Source of the DNA: an uncultured Eudoraea sp.
Lineage (GTDB): Bacteria > Bacteroidota > Bacteroidia > Flavobacteriales > Flavobacteriaceae
Length of the DNA: 64,000 nucleotides
Direction of reading: 5' to 3'
NCBI RefSeq assembly: GCF_947490415.1
Contig: NZ_CANLGX010000006.1
Coordinates: 149,445-213,444, forward strand
The notes beneath the pieces were generated by a model. The model had not been told where the DNA came from. It saw only the letters and a list, made by a program, of their open reading frames with translations, and did no database searches. Position 1 is the first letter of the stretch. The number at the start of each line of letters is the position of its first letter. A program made the translations under genes and the position numbers. Positions 17,532 to 26,984 of the stretch are shown here, piece by piece.

Positions 17532-18962
17532 TTAGCTCCATAGTCTGTCCCACGCACGGATCTTGTCCCATTCAGGGGTAGGTGCAAATAATTTTTCCCC
17601 TTTGATCAGGTGTTTTTTAACTACTTCTTCGTTCAATTCCACACCTATACCCGGTTTTTCAGGAACTGTCACATAACCATCCTTTACAATAGGTCCTTCG
17701 AATCCAGTAACCAAGTTCTCCCAGTCGTTTTTATCCACTGCATGATGTTCCAGCCACATAAAATTTTCCGTAGCTGCAGCACTGTGTACACATCCAATAA
17801 AAGATATGGGGCCCGCTGCATGATGATGCATAAAACCAATTCCATGTCTTGAAGCAAAATCACCTATTTTTTTGGTTTCTAATATGCCCCCTGCAGTATT
17901 TGGGTCGGGATGGACAATATCTACAGATCTGGTTTTGATAAGTTCTTCAAAGCCTCCCTCGAGGCCGTAAATATCTTCCCCGGTTTGGGTAGGCGTGGTG
18001 GAAGATTGCGTAATTTCTTTCCATTGTTCTGTGTATTGCCATGGGATAATATCTTCTATATAAGCCAAATTATAAGGTTCTGTTGCCCTGGCAATTTTGA
18101 TAGCCTCGTTCACCCCAAAATGACCCCAATGATCCGTGCCCATAGGAATGTCATAACCTATTTTAGAACGCATTACATCAAGGTACTCCATTAATAAATC
18201 TATACCCTTATCAGTGATCTGAACCCGGGTAAATGGATGTTTGGTTAGATTATAGGACCGGTATTCATAGCGATAAGGATTATAGTCCGCATCCGGAGAA
18301 TTGATTATTGCTCCGGGGATGTCTTTAATTAGGTTAATGCCAATATCCATCTTAAGTGCCGTATACCCCTGATCAATTCTGGCCTGCATTCTATTGGCAT
18401 ATTCATTGGCATCTTTGGAAACTGTTGTATCACAATATAGCCTAACTTTATCCCTGTACTTCCCTCCCAGCATTTGGTAAACCGGGACATTATAGGCTTT
18501 CCCGGCAAGGTCCCAAAGCGCCATCTCCACAGCTGATACTCCACCTCCCTGACGTCCGTGAAATCCAAATTGTTTTATAATTCCAAACAAGCGTTCCACA
18601 TTGCAAGGGTTTTCCCCTAAAATCCTACTTTTTAAAAACAAAGCGTATTCTTTTGCTGCGCCATCTCTAACATCTCCATGGCCTACAATACCCTGGTTTG
18701 TATAAATCCTTACTATTGGGGTCCTGAATGCAACATCTCCTCCAATTTCGGCAATTCGCATATCTGTAATTTTCAGGGTAGACGGACTTGAGTTTCTATT
18801 TACATTTTGGGATACGTAGGAAAGTTGCTCATTGGCTGAAGCTGCCGTTAATCCTGCCAGACTTAATCCGCCCAAACCTACTTTCTTTATAAAAGAACGC
18901 CTGCCTTTAGTATCATTTTGTATTTCCTTATCCCTGGGGTTTTCTTTTTTATTGGTGTACAT
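17532..18962 (-). CDS. mandelate racemase/muconate lactonizing enzyme (enolase superfamily), Tat-exported
   Basis: 476 residues. Twin-arginine-type signal RRSFIKKVGLGG near residue 22. The capping domain (about 65-180) is followed by the TIM barrel with KMDIGIN (candidate catalytic Lys), metal ligands in GTDHWGHFG, YIEDIIPW and TGEDIYG, and HHHAAGP near the end of the barrel. The pattern is closest to acid-sugar dehydratases such as galactonate or mannonate dehydratase-like proteins. Substrate not decidable. The RraA-like gene lies 45 nt upstream on the same strand. Confidence 0.87.
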   Translation of the reverse strand: MYTNKKENPRDKEIQNDTKGRRSFIKKVGLGGLSLAGLTAASANEQLSYVSQNVNRNSSPSTLKITDMRIAEIGGDVAFRTPIVRIYTNQGIVGHGDVRDGAAKEYALFLKSRILGENPCNVERLFGIIKQFGFHGRQGGGVSAVEMALWDLAGKAYNVPVYQMLGGKYRDKVRLYCDTTVSKDANEYANRMQARIDQGYTALKMDIGINLIKDIPGAIINSPDADYNPYRYEYRSYNLTKHPFTRVQITDKGIDLLMEYLDVMRSKIGYDIPMGTDHWGHFGVNEAIKIARATEPYNLAYIEDIIPWQYTEQWKEITQSSTTPTQTGEDIYGLEGGFEELIKTRSVDIVHPDPNTAGGILETKKIGDFASRHGIGFMHHHAAGPISFIGCVHSAAATENFMWLEHHAVDKNDWENLVTGFEGPIVKDGYVTVPEKPGIGVELNEEVVKKHLIKGEKLFAPTPEWDKIRAWDRLWS

Positions 18963-19007
18963 ATTTAGTTGGGTTTGAAGGGTTATTGAAATAGAAATTT
19001 AAAAGAC

Positions 19008-19934
19008 TTACCATGTCCTGGTTTTTAAGTAATTATCAAGCTCTTCTTTACTCATTGGTAGTTTATCCTGATTTTCTTCAATCCAGTTCAAAAAATCAGT
19101 TTTGATCGCTTCTGTCCATTTTGTATCAATTTCACCTGGTGTATACTTTGCTTGTTTGAGTCTCAGATGACCAAATTCATCTTTTAATGCAACAAATTCT
19201 GCTTGCGTAATGACCTGCTCCACCAAGTGGGCAGGAATAAAAATAACACCCTCCCGTTTAGCCAGAACCAAATCGCCCGGCATTACCGTAGCCCTGCCTA
19301 TTCTTATTGGGGTATTTAAACCTGTAAGCATCATATCCTTTATATAAGATGGATCCCAGCCCCTTACAAATGCATTAAACCCTTCAATGCGTTCTAAGCC
19401 TTCCAGGTCCCTTAAAGAACCGTCAAAGACCACCCCATTTCCAGAATTTGTATAAATGGCATTACCGAGATTATCGCCAATAAGGGTGCCATCAATTATC
19501 TTTCCGAATCCATCAGCAACGTAAATATCTCCCTGCTGTAATGCATCAATTGGCCAGGAATTGGATGCCCCTATTCTCCCTTCTGCTGTACCTTTTTTTG
19601 TTATTATGTCATTGATATCCGGCCTGGTCGGCATGTATTGAGCTGTTAATGCTCGGCCGGTCATTGGCATATCTTCATGTATCATCATCCAATCACCTTC
19701 AAATTGATTGTAATAACCCTGACCTCTCATTGCGCCCCAGGCTTCTTCAATGGAGATATTCTTTGCACGTTCCAGGTAACTATCCGGTATTTTTGGCCTA
19801 CCATCCTCAAATCGATCCCCTGTCCAGTCAGAAGTATATTCAATCATTTGTTCCCTGGACATTGTCTGGGCATTCAAAGTTGTGTTTATAAACAAATAAA
19901 ACACCAGCGAGAAATATAAAAAATAGGCTTTCAT
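19008..19934 (-). CDS. RraA-like protein (aldolase/decarboxylase superfamily) with signal peptide
   Basis: 308 residues, longer than the usual 160-230 because of an exported N-terminus (signal peptide ending LNAQT) and an extra helical domain. The RraA core covers about 85-260: GRIGASNSWPIDALQQGDIYVADG, GNAIYTNSGNGVVFDGSLRD and GDLVLAKREGVIFIP. Members either cleave 4-hydroxy-4-methyl-2-oxoglutarate-type acids or have regulatory roles. Beside an enolase-superfamily dehydratase, a 2-keto acid aldolase is the likely activity, as dehydratases produce such acids. Confidence 0.85.
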   Translation of the reverse strand: MKAYFLYFSLVFYLFINTTLNAQTMSREQMIEYTSDWTGDRFEDGRPKIPDSYLERAKNISIEEAWGAMRGQGYYNQFEGDWMMIHEDMPMTGRALTAQYMPTRPDINDIITKKGTAEGRIGASNSWPIDALQQGDIYVADGFGKIIDGTLIGDNLGNAIYTNSGNGVVFDGSLRDLEGLERIEGFNAFVRGWDPSYIKDMMLTGLNTPIRIGRATVMPGDLVLAKREGVIFIPAHLVEQVITQAEFVALKDEFGHLRLKQAKYTPGEIDTKWTEAIKTDFLNWIEENQDKLPMSKEELDNYLKTRTW

Positions 19935-20229
19935 AATTGGTTAGCACTTACAAGGTTATATGGAAATTTAAGGTAATTAAGATAGCCAAAAAAAATTAGT
20001 AAACAAAGGCCGTGACGGCCTTTTAAAGAATAACTATTAATCCATAGATAGGGACAGACAAGTTTACGATTTCCAGAAAACCATGAAAGAATTTGATCCA
20101 TTAGTTCTGCTTCTCAGACAATTTTAGGGTGCACTAAGAAGTCTCGTTGGTTTGATGTATTTATAAATAAATAAAGGGGAATCGTTTTGGATTCCCCTTT
20201 ATCATATCAATTAATTAATCAACCTAAAA
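19935..20229. other. Gene-free stretch between usp and the RraA-like gene
   Basis: No ORF with coding character. It contains a small hairpin AAAGGCC-GTGAC-GGCCTTT at 20005-20023 and the usp terminator at 20173-20200. The rest shows nothing recognised. Confidence 0.6.
20173..20204 (-). terminator. Rho-independent terminator of hemN-usp
   Basis: Perfect 10-bp stem AAAGGGGAAT / ATTCCCCTTT with an 8-nt loop, followed on the minus strand by TTTATTTATTTAT, 26 nt after the usp stop. Confidence 0.85.
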
Positions 20230-21054
20230 CTATATTTTGAATGTGATTACAGGAATTTTGGAATGATTGGTAATATCCTCTCCAATACTACCCATAAAGA
20301 AATGTGATAGCCCTTTTCTGCCATGAGTAGGGATTCCAATTACATCGGCATGGATACTTTCGCTAAAATTTAAAACACCCTTCTCAACGCTATAATCATT
20401 ATATATATTGACTTCCTTACCAGCACCAGCTTTTTGCAAATACTTGTTTACTTTTTCATAAGCATCCTGAGTACTTAAAAAATTGTCTCCCGGAGTATTT
20501 ATATAGACCAAATGCAGTTTAGCTGATAATTTATCTGCAAATTCCTTGGCTTTTCGAAATGCAAGAAGGCTTTCGTCTTTAAAAGCACAGGCAAATACAA
20601 AGTTTTCAGCCTTGAAATCTTCCAATTCATCTTTAATCACCAGAACCGGAATTTCAGAATTTCTCACTACTTTTTCGGCATTGGAACCTACAAATATTTC
20701 TTTAAGTCCATCACTGCCATGAGAGCCCATGATAATCATATCGGCCCCATGTTTTTCAGCAATATCATTTACTTCACTAAATACTTTGAAATGCTTTATA
20801 ATAGGAGTTACTTTTTTTACACCCTTCAGGTAGGGTTTGTCTAAAAACTCGGTAATTCGTTTTTCAGCCATTTTAATGAGAAACACGGTTTGTTCAGGAT
20901 GAAATCCTTCCGAAGATGAAATCATTGCTTCATTTAATTCCAGCATATGAAGTGCAATAATTTCAGCCCCGTGCTTTTTAGATAGGGAGGCCGCAACTTT
21001 TAAAGCGTTTTCGGACTGCTCGGAGAAATCAACAGGTACTATGATTGTTTTCAT
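20230..21054 (-). CDS. tandem universal stress protein
   Basis: 274 residues with two UspA domains: 1-145 with the ATP-loop-like GSHGSDGLKEIFVGSNAEKV, and 150-274 with GIPTHGRKGLSHFFMGSIGEDI. Both have the G-X2-G-X9-G(S) pattern of nucleotide-binding Usps. It starts 31 nt after hemN with no terminator between, so both share the FNR-like promoter at 22.5 kb. Tandem Usps under FNR-type control are a common part of low-oxygen responses. Confidence 0.92.
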   Translation of the reverse strand: MKTIIVPVDFSEQSENALKVAASLSKKHGAEIIALHMLELNEAMISSSEGFHPEQTVFLIKMAEKRITEFLDKPYLKGVKKVTPIIKHFKVFSEVNDIAEKHGADMIIMGSHGSDGLKEIFVGSNAEKVVRNSEIPVLVIKDELEDFKAENFVFACAFKDESLLAFRKAKEFADKLSAKLHLVYINTPGDNFLSTQDAYEKVNKYLQKAGAGKEVNIYNDYSVEKGVLNFSESIHADVIGIPTHGRKGLSHFFMGSIGEDITNHSKIPVITFKI

Positions 21055-21085
21055 TGTCTTAGATTTTAAGGTAAATTAAACACTT

Positions 21086-22447
21086 TTAAATAGTCATGGA
21101 AAACAGCCTGGTTTCAGGGGCTTTCCTATGTAATAACACATCAAATGCCATACATATGTTTCTTATAAAGGGTCTTCCCTTTTCAGTAACCCTAACTTTA
21201 TTAACGCTAATTTCAACTAATTCGTCTTTTTCCATTTCCCTTAGCCTTGTCAAGATCTGCTCTAAAAGTTCGGAATTTTCACTTTCCTGATCCCAACTTG
21301 ACTCAAATCTACACATTAAATTCAATATATGCCTTCTTATAAATTGATCTTCATCGGTTAAAATATGGCCTCTGTAAATAGGGATAATATTATTTCCTAC
21401 CAGATGTTCATATTCCTCCAGGCTTTTAACATTCTGTGCAAAGCTATACCAGCTGTCGCCAATACTAGAAACTCCAAGACCAATCATCAGTTGCGTTTTG
21501 GAGGCAGTATAACCCATGAAATTTCTATGAAGTTTTCCAGAGACCATAGCAATGTAAAGGGAATCACTTTCCAGAGCAAAATGATCCATTCCTATTTCGT
21601 GGTAACCCACCTCAGCTAATAAAGCTTTTCCACTCTCATACTGATTACGCTTTTCTTCTGCGGTAGGCAGATCTTTATCATTGTATCCTCTTTGACCGTT
21701 CCCCTTAAGCCAGGGTACATGGGCATAACTATAAAATGCCAAACGATCAGGCATTAACAATTTGGTTTTTAAAATAGTATCCTTAACATGTTCCAGCGTT
21801 TGATATGGGAGTCCAAAAATTAAATCGTGGCCCACAGAAGTAAATCCAATTTCACGAGACCATTCCGTAACATCTCTTACCTTTTCAAAAGACTGAATAC
21901 GGTGAATTGCTTTTTGTACGGTATCGTTATAATCTTGCACACCAAAACTCACCCTTCTAAACCCCAGATCAAACAACATTTGTAAATGAGTCTTGGTAGT
22001 ATTATTGGGGTGCCCTTCAAAACTAAATTCATAATTTTCTGCTTTTTCTGCATGCCTGAATATTCCGTTAATTAATACTTTAAGGTGGTCGGGAGAAAAG
22101 AAAGTCGGGGTACCTCCTCCCAAATGTAATTCCTTAATTTTGGGCTTGGTATCAAAAAGTTCGCAATATAAACTCCACTCCTTTAATAAGGTGCTTATAT
22201 AAGGTTTTTCTACCTCATGTCTTTTAGTAATACGCTTATGACACCCGCAAAACGTGCACATCTGTTCACAAAATGGCAAATGAATATAAAGACTGATACC
22301 CTCGGTGGCATTGCTTTCATCAAAACTTCTCTTTATCGTAGCTTTCCAGGCTTTTCCCGAAAATGTATCCATATTCCAATAGGGAACTGTAGGATAACTG
22401 GTATAACGAGGACCCGGGATATTGTATTTGCGTACTAAGTTGCCCAT
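21086..22447 (-). CDS. hemN: oxygen-independent coproporphyrinogen III oxidase HemN
   Basis: 453 residues from the ATG at 22447 (an upstream TTG at 22489 lies before the -7 box and is rejected). Radical-SAM cluster motif C60-X3-C64-X2-C67 followed by G-C69, GGGTPTFF near residue 113 and the HemN C-terminal domain. It decarboxylates coproporphyrinogen III to protoporphyrinogen IX without O2. Textbook FNR target; here it has an FNR-like site at 22496-22509. Usp follows in the operon. Confidence 0.96.
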   Translation of the reverse strand: MGNLVRKYNIPGPRYTSYPTVPYWNMDTFSGKAWKATIKRSFDESNATEGISLYIHLPFCEQMCTFCGCHKRITKRHEVEKPYISTLLKEWSLYCELFDTKPKIKELHLGGGTPTFFSPDHLKVLINGIFRHAEKAENYEFSFEGHPNNTTKTHLQMLFDLGFRRVSFGVQDYNDTVQKAIHRIQSFEKVRDVTEWSREIGFTSVGHDLIFGLPYQTLEHVKDTILKTKLLMPDRLAFYSYAHVPWLKGNGQRGYNDKDLPTAEEKRNQYESGKALLAEVGYHEIGMDHFALESDSLYIAMVSGKLHRNFMGYTASKTQLMIGLGVSSIGDSWYSFAQNVKSLEEYEHLVGNNIIPIYRGHILTDEDQFIRRHILNLMCRFESSWDQESENSELLEQILTRLREMEKDELVEISVNKVRVTEKGRPFIRNICMAFDVLLHRKAPETRLFSMTI

Positions 22448-22465
22448 CAGAAAAAGTGTTTTCAA

Positions 22466-22509
22466 CAAATCTATTTGTTTTAAGTCCAATATAATATGAC
22501 ATAAATCAG
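22466..22509 (-). promoter_or_regulatory. FNR-like operator plus -7 element driving hemN-usp
   Basis: ATGAC-ATAA-ATCAG (22496-22509) and a perfect -7 box TAGATTTG (22473 down to 22466) at the common 29.5-bp spacing. The expected transcription start falls 10-15 nt before the hemN ATG. Confidence 0.7.
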
Positions 22510-22589
22510 TTTTAATTTTAGGTAAAATCTTAATCCAGTTTACGATTCCCGTTATAAAAACTTATTTTTGCCGCCATAACAATAGAATT

Positions 22590-23486
22590 ATGACACTTTT
22601 ACTTATGGCAGCCGGAAGAGGCAGCCGATATGGAAAACTTAAACAGTTTGACGGTTTGGGGCCCAAAAATGAGTTTCTTATGGAATTCAGTATATACGAT
22701 GCTTTAGAAAATGGGTTTAATCATATAGTTGTAATAACTCAAAAGGACAATGTTGATTTTTTAAAGAATTACTTGTCTCCAAAATTACCCAAACATATAA
22801 AACTCGATGTACTTTCACAGGAACTTACAGACCTGCCTGACGGAACTGGATTTAATGGAGAAAGAGGTAAACCCTGGGGAACTGCGCATGCTGTTTGGAC
22901 TGCCAGACATGTCATAAAAAATCCCTTTGCCATTATAAATGCAGACGACTACTATGGCAAGGCCGCATATAAAAATGCATCCAATTTTATCAAAACAAGA
23001 GAGAACAAAGATGCATATGCCTTGGTAGCATATACCCTTGAGGATACCCTTTCAGAATATGGTTCCGTTTCCAGAGGAGTTTGCAAAAGAGATGGAAATA
23101 AATTGCATTCGGTAGTGGAACGCACTAAAATTCAAAAAGTGAACGGCGGACTCACAGACATGGATTCCGGACTTCATTTTAGTGGTGATGAATTGGTGAG
23201 TATGAATTTTTGGGTTTGTAATCCTTCTATTTTTGACCATATCGAACATGATCTGCGAATATTTCTGGAAAATGAGGAAAACATTGCCGGAGGTGAAGTA
23301 TATATTCCTTTTGTTATTCAGAAAATGCTAGAACAAAATGAAGTAAGCGTTGCAGTAATACCTTCAGACAGCAAATGGTTTGGAATAACCTATGCCGATG
23401 ATAAGGAAAAAGCTATGAAAGAATTGCAGGACATGACAGATAATGGAGAATACAGAACGCCACTATGGCCTGTTGAATCTGCGTAG
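22590..23486 (+). CDS. nucleotidyltransferase family protein (sugar-1-phosphate activating)
   Basis: 298 residues. LLLMAAGRGSRYG at the N-terminus is the NTP-binding signature of the NTP_transferase family. INADDYYGK near residue 114 is the metal-binding DD motif, and MDSGLHFSGDE and VNMNFWV-like segments follow. Enzymes of this type make NDP-sugars. A candidate -7 box TATTTTTG lies at 22563-22570. The downstream sugar-kinase-like gene (11 nt gap) gives a kinase plus nucleotidyltransferase salvage pair. Confidence 0.85.
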   Translation: MTLLLMAAGRGSRYGKLKQFDGLGPKNEFLMEFSIYDALENGFNHIVVITQKDNVDFLKNYLSPKLPKHIKLDVLSQELTDLPDGTGFNGERGKPWGTAHAVWTARHVIKNPFAIINADDYYGKAAYKNASNFIKTRENKDAYALVAYTLEDTLSEYGSVSRGVCKRDGNKLHSVVERTKIQKVNGGLTDMDSGLHFSGDELVSMNFWVCNPSIFDHIEHDLRIFLENEENIAGGEVYIPFVIQKMLEQNEVSVAVIPSDSKWFGITYADDKEKAMKELQDMTDNGEYRTPLWPVESA

Positions 23487-23497
23487 ACCATATATCA

Positions 23498-24553
23498 ATG
23501 GATAGCTATGGCCCCAACGCTGTTTTGCCTTATTTTTCCATTGAGAGAAAGGAGTATAAAATACAGCCCATAAGTCAAGGGTATATCAATGACACTTTCG
23601 CTCTCCTGCAGGATGGTGCATCTTACTATATTTTACAGCGGCTAAATACGCAGGTCTTTAGCAATATTGACTTATTAATGCAGAACATCCATCATGCACA
23701 TCTTTATTTAAAGGATAAAAACTACCACCAAATATCCCTGATAAGGACCATTGATAACAAGCCTTATTTGAAAATAAATAAAAGTGACTGCTGGCGAATG
23801 TTTACAATGGTTCCCGGTAGTATTGCTTTTGATACTACACAAGATGAGGGCATCGCCTTAGAAGCAGGCAAAATTATTGGTAAATTCCATTCCCTGCTGC
23901 AAGAGGCTCCTCTCGATATCTTCCAGGACACCATCCCCGGTTTTCATGATCTTTCATTTCGTGCGCAACAGTTTGAAGAAGCCTCGAAAAGTGCAACACC
24001 TGACAAATTAAAGGATGCAGAGAAGGCGATTCTTTTTGCAAAAATGACCCTTGATGAACTCGCTTTTTATGATCCCGGGAACTTACCTCTTAGAATATGT
24101 CATAATGATACCAAACTAAATAATATTCTTTTTGATAAGAATGATAAAAGAGCTTTATGTCTTATTGATCTTGATACCTTAATGAAAGGATATTTTCTTT
24201 TCGATTTTGGTGATGCTGTGCGTACTATAGTCAATACTGTGGACGAAGACGAAAAAGATCTCAGTAAAATAACATTTAACAAAGGGCTCTTTGAGGCTTT
24301 TATTGATGGCCTGAGCATGAACTCAGGTTTCCTGACTAAAGCAGAAATTCAGTATTTGCCTTTTGGTGTTAAATTAATGCCTTTTTTACATGGAATCAGG
24401 GCGTTAACAGATTATTTACAAGGAAATATCTACTATAAAGTGACTTATGAAACCCAGAATCTGGATCGGTGCCTTAGCCTGTTTGCCTTTACTAAAAAAG
24501 CTACAGAGCATATGGATTACATGCAGGAAGTAATAACTAAGAAATTTTTTTAA
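23498..24553 (+). CDS. APH-family phosphotransferase, N-acetylhexosamine 1-kinase (NahK)-like
   Basis: 351 residues. ISQGYINDTFAL near the N-terminus, LQRLNTQVF, and the catalytic loop CHNDTKLNNILFD near residue 205 followed by LIDLDTLMKGYFLFDFGDA identify the APH/choline-kinase fold in its NahK-like variant. NahK phosphorylates GlcNAc/GalNAc at C1. The preceding nucleotidyltransferase would convert the product to an NDP-sugar. Aminoglycoside resistance is unlikely given the context. Confidence 0.82.
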   Translation: MDSYGPNAVLPYFSIERKEYKIQPISQGYINDTFALLQDGASYYILQRLNTQVFSNIDLLMQNIHHAHLYLKDKNYHQISLIRTIDNKPYLKINKSDCWRMFTMVPGSIAFDTTQDEGIALEAGKIIGKFHSLLQEAPLDIFQDTIPGFHDLSFRAQQFEEASKSATPDKLKDAEKAILFAKMTLDELAFYDPGNLPLRICHNDTKLNNILFDKNDKRALCLIDLDTLMKGYFLFDFGDAVRTIVNTVDEDEKDLSKITFNKGLFEAFIDGLSMNSGFLTKAEIQYLPFGVKLMPFLHGIRALTDYLQGNIYYKVTYETQNLDRCLSLFAFTKKATEHMDYMQEVITKKFF

Positions 24554-24563
24554 AGCCCGGGGT

Positions 24564-25742
24564 TTACTTAAAGGCATTATGGCCTGTAATATCCGCACCT
24601 GTAATTAGCAAGTGAATATCGTGTGTCCCTTCATAGGTGATTACACTTTCCAGGTTCATCATATGGCGCATGATACTATACTCGCCTGTTATTCCCATAC
24701 CCCCCAGAACCTGCCTCGCTTCTCGGGCAATTTTAATAGCCATTTCAACATTGTTGCGCTTAGCCATAGAAATTTGTGCTGTGGTGGCTCTCCCTTCATT
24801 TTTTAATTGCCCCAGACGGAATGCCAGAAGCTGAGCCTTGGTTATTTCGGTAATCATCTCCGCTAATTTCTTTTGCTGCAATTGAGTTGCCGCGATGGGT
24901 TTTCCAAATTGGATTCTTTCCTTGGCATAACGTAGCGCAGTATCATAACAATCCATTGCGGCTCCAATAGCACCCCAGGCAATGCCGTATCGGGCAGAGT
25001 CCAGACAACCTAAAGGAGCTCCCAACCCATTTTTGCCGGGTAACAGGTTTTCTTTAGGAACTCTAACATTATCAAATATTAATTCGCCGGTTGCAGAAGC
25101 CCTCAGAGACCATTTATTATGGGTTTCCGGAGTTGAAAAACCTTCCATTCCCCTTTCCACAATTAATCCGTGAATTCTTCCCTCTTCATTTTTAGCCCAA
25201 ACCACCGCAATATCTGCAAATGGGGAATTTGAGATCCAAAGCTTGGCTCCATTCAATAAAAAATGATCTCCTTTATCTTTAAAATTGGTAACCATCCCAC
25301 TAGGGTTAGATCCGTGGTCGGGTTCGGTCAAACCAAAGCAACCCATATATTCTCCGCTAGCCAGTTTAGGTAAGTATTTTTTCCTTTGCTCTTCTGTCCC
25401 ATATGCAAATATGGGGTACATTACCAAAGAAGATTGAACTGAAGCAGTAGAACGCACCCCGCTGTCTCCGCGTTCAATTTCCTGCATTATAAGTCCGTAA
25501 CTTATCTGATCCAGCCCGGCTCCACCATACTCTACAGGAATGTAGGGCCCAAAGGCTCCGATTTCTGCAAGTCCGCCTATGATTTGCTTAGGGAATTCCG
25601 CTTTTTGTGCAAATTCCTCAATTATAGGAGTGATATCACGTTTTACCCACTGACGGGCGGCATCCCGCACTAGCTTGTGTTCTTCACTTAAAAGCTCATC
25701 AAGGTTATAGTAGTCCGGTGCTTCAAATAAGTCTGGCCTCAT
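24564..25742 (-). CDS. acyl-CoA dehydrogenase, glutaryl-CoA dehydrogenase-like
   Basis: 392 residues from the ATG at 25742 (an upstream TTG adds six residues). The MRPDLFEAPDYYN start is typical of flavobacterial members. FAD-binding FGLTEPDHGSNPSGM, WISNSP, the RYGIAWGAIGAAMDCYDTAL helix, RQVLGGMGITGEY and the catalytic glutamate in VITYEGTHDIH near the C-terminus are all present. The YEGTHDIH motif is characteristic of glutaryl-CoA dehydrogenase. It acts in lysine, tryptophan or related acyl-CoA breakdown. Confidence 0.92.
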   Translation of the reverse strand: MRPDLFEAPDYYNLDELLSEEHKLVRDAARQWVKRDITPIIEEFAQKAEFPKQIIGGLAEIGAFGPYIPVEYGGAGLDQISYGLIMQEIERGDSGVRSTASVQSSLVMYPIFAYGTEEQRKKYLPKLASGEYMGCFGLTEPDHGSNPSGMVTNFKDKGDHFLLNGAKLWISNSPFADIAVVWAKNEEGRIHGLIVERGMEGFSTPETHNKWSLRASATGELIFDNVRVPKENLLPGKNGLGAPLGCLDSARYGIAWGAIGAAMDCYDTALRYAKERIQFGKPIAATQLQQKKLAEMITEITKAQLLAFRLGQLKNEGRATTAQISMAKRNNVEMAIKIAREARQVLGGMGITGEYSIMRHMMNLESVITYEGTHDIHLLITGADITGHNAFK

Positions 25743-25836
25743 GCGTAAAATTTTTGTCAAAGGTAGTTAAAGGAATATAACAAACCAATGCCCTGATAGG
25801 ACATTTTATAACAATAAATAACTCCGAAATGAAGAT

Positions 25837-26925
25837 TTATGAATTGATAAATTCTGCTAAAAGGCGATGAAAATGATGTACTCCTTTTTCGCGTGTTGGT
25901 GAAAATCTGCCGGCTTTATAAAAATGGGAACGTATGCCTTTTTGTACTCCTTCCACCACGGCTTCATCTTCCATTTCTACCTTGTCTAATTGCGAACCTG
26001 CTCCTTTTTCGAGTTTGGATTGGTCGTAGACGTAACTGTAAAAAGACACTTTGGTTTTGTTCATTTCAAGAGGTTGGACCAAATTTACTGAAACACCCCA
26101 GGGATAAAAATTGAACATCATATTCGGAAATACCCAATAATAATAAGCCGCTATCTTCTTCCCAAAGTCCGGATGGCCTTCCGGAAGATCAAAGACCTCC
26201 TCAGTACCTTCAGCATAGCCTATCTGTAAATTCATATGGTCATATAGAACAGTATCATAATTTCCGTAATCTAAAACTGCATTCAGGTCCTCATGCACAA
26301 AAGGAATATGAAAACCCTCTAAATAATTATCACAGTAAAGCGCCCAATTTGCATCAATAAAATAGTCCTTCCCGCGCTTTTCATCCAGACTAAACTCATG
26401 CAAAGGCATAAATCCGACCCTTTCATTCATGGCGTCCAATACTTTTTGCAGTTCAAAAGCAGGTTTGAGGCCTACAAATAAAAATGAACCCCATTTGCGC
26501 ATTTGAAATTCATGGAGGTTGTCACATGGCCTGGGAAAATTCTCAACATCTTCAAATTCTGGCATATGCTCCATTTTACCATGCAGATTGAAGCTCCGTC
26601 CATGGTAACCACAAATCAGTTTTTTAGCAGTTTTAGTGCTTTCAACAACCAAATTCCCGCGATGTGTGCACACATTGGTAAGACAGGAAATCCCGTCTTC
26701 CTTATCCCGGGTTAAAAGCATGGGTTCTGTTAAGAAGTCATCCAGTAAAATAAATGGATATACCTTTTCCACACTATCCACTAAACCCTCATGGCCAATC
26801 CATTGCCAGGACCTGTAAAAAATACGTTCCTTCACAGCTGCAAAAAATTCAGGATTGCGATAAAAAGAAGCGGGTAAAGTTTCTGCCTTAGTTATATCCG
26901 GGTCTATTTTAAATTTTTCCGTCAC
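25837..26925 (-). CDS. Rieske non-haem iron oxygenase, alpha subunit family
   Basis: 362 residues if GTG at 26925 is used; the only longer in-frame start is TTG at 26985, which collides with the divergent permease start. Family members begin with (M)xEKFKIDPDI..AETLP, which fits the GTG start. Rieske cluster CTHRGNLV...CGYHGRSF (about 87-110) and mononuclear iron motif DNYLEGFHIPFVH near residue 200 are complete. Such enzymes hydroxylate or demethylate small molecules, including quaternary amines; the substrate is undecided. No reductase gene is adjacent. Confidence 0.88.
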   Translation of the reverse strand: MTEKFKIDPDITKAETLPASFYRNPEFFAAVKERIFYRSWQWIGHEGLVDSVEKVYPFILLDDFLTEPMLLTRDKEDGISCLTNVCTHRGNLVVESTKTAKKLICGYHGRSFNLHGKMEHMPEFEDVENFPRPCDNLHEFQMRKWGSFLFVGLKPAFELQKVLDAMNERVGFMPLHEFSLDEKRGKDYFIDANWALYCDNYLEGFHIPFVHEDLNAVLDYGNYDTVLYDHMNLQIGYAEGTEEVFDLPEGHPDFGKKIAAYYYWVFPNMMFNFYPWGVSVNLVQPLEMNKTKVSFYSYVYDQSKLEKGAGSQLDKVEMEDEAVVEGVQKGIRSHFYKAGRFSPTREKGVHHFHRLLAEFINS

Positions 26926-26984
26926 GAGTAATTTAATTTGTACATTTAAAAATATATAATTCTTTTCAGAACCAGCCAAAACCA

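Noticed and set aside
20005..20023. AAAGGCC/GGCCTTT hairpin as terminator
   Set aside because: Short stem and no gene ending nearby on the strand with the T tract; kept only as a note.
22448..22489. HemN start at TTG 22489
   Set aside because: It would lie upstream of the -7 box at 22466-22473; ATG 22447 fits the family N-terminus.
23498..24553. Aminoglycoside resistance kinase
   Set aside because: The APH fold is present, but the NahK-like motifs and the adjacent sugar nucleotidyltransferase argue for sugar salvage.
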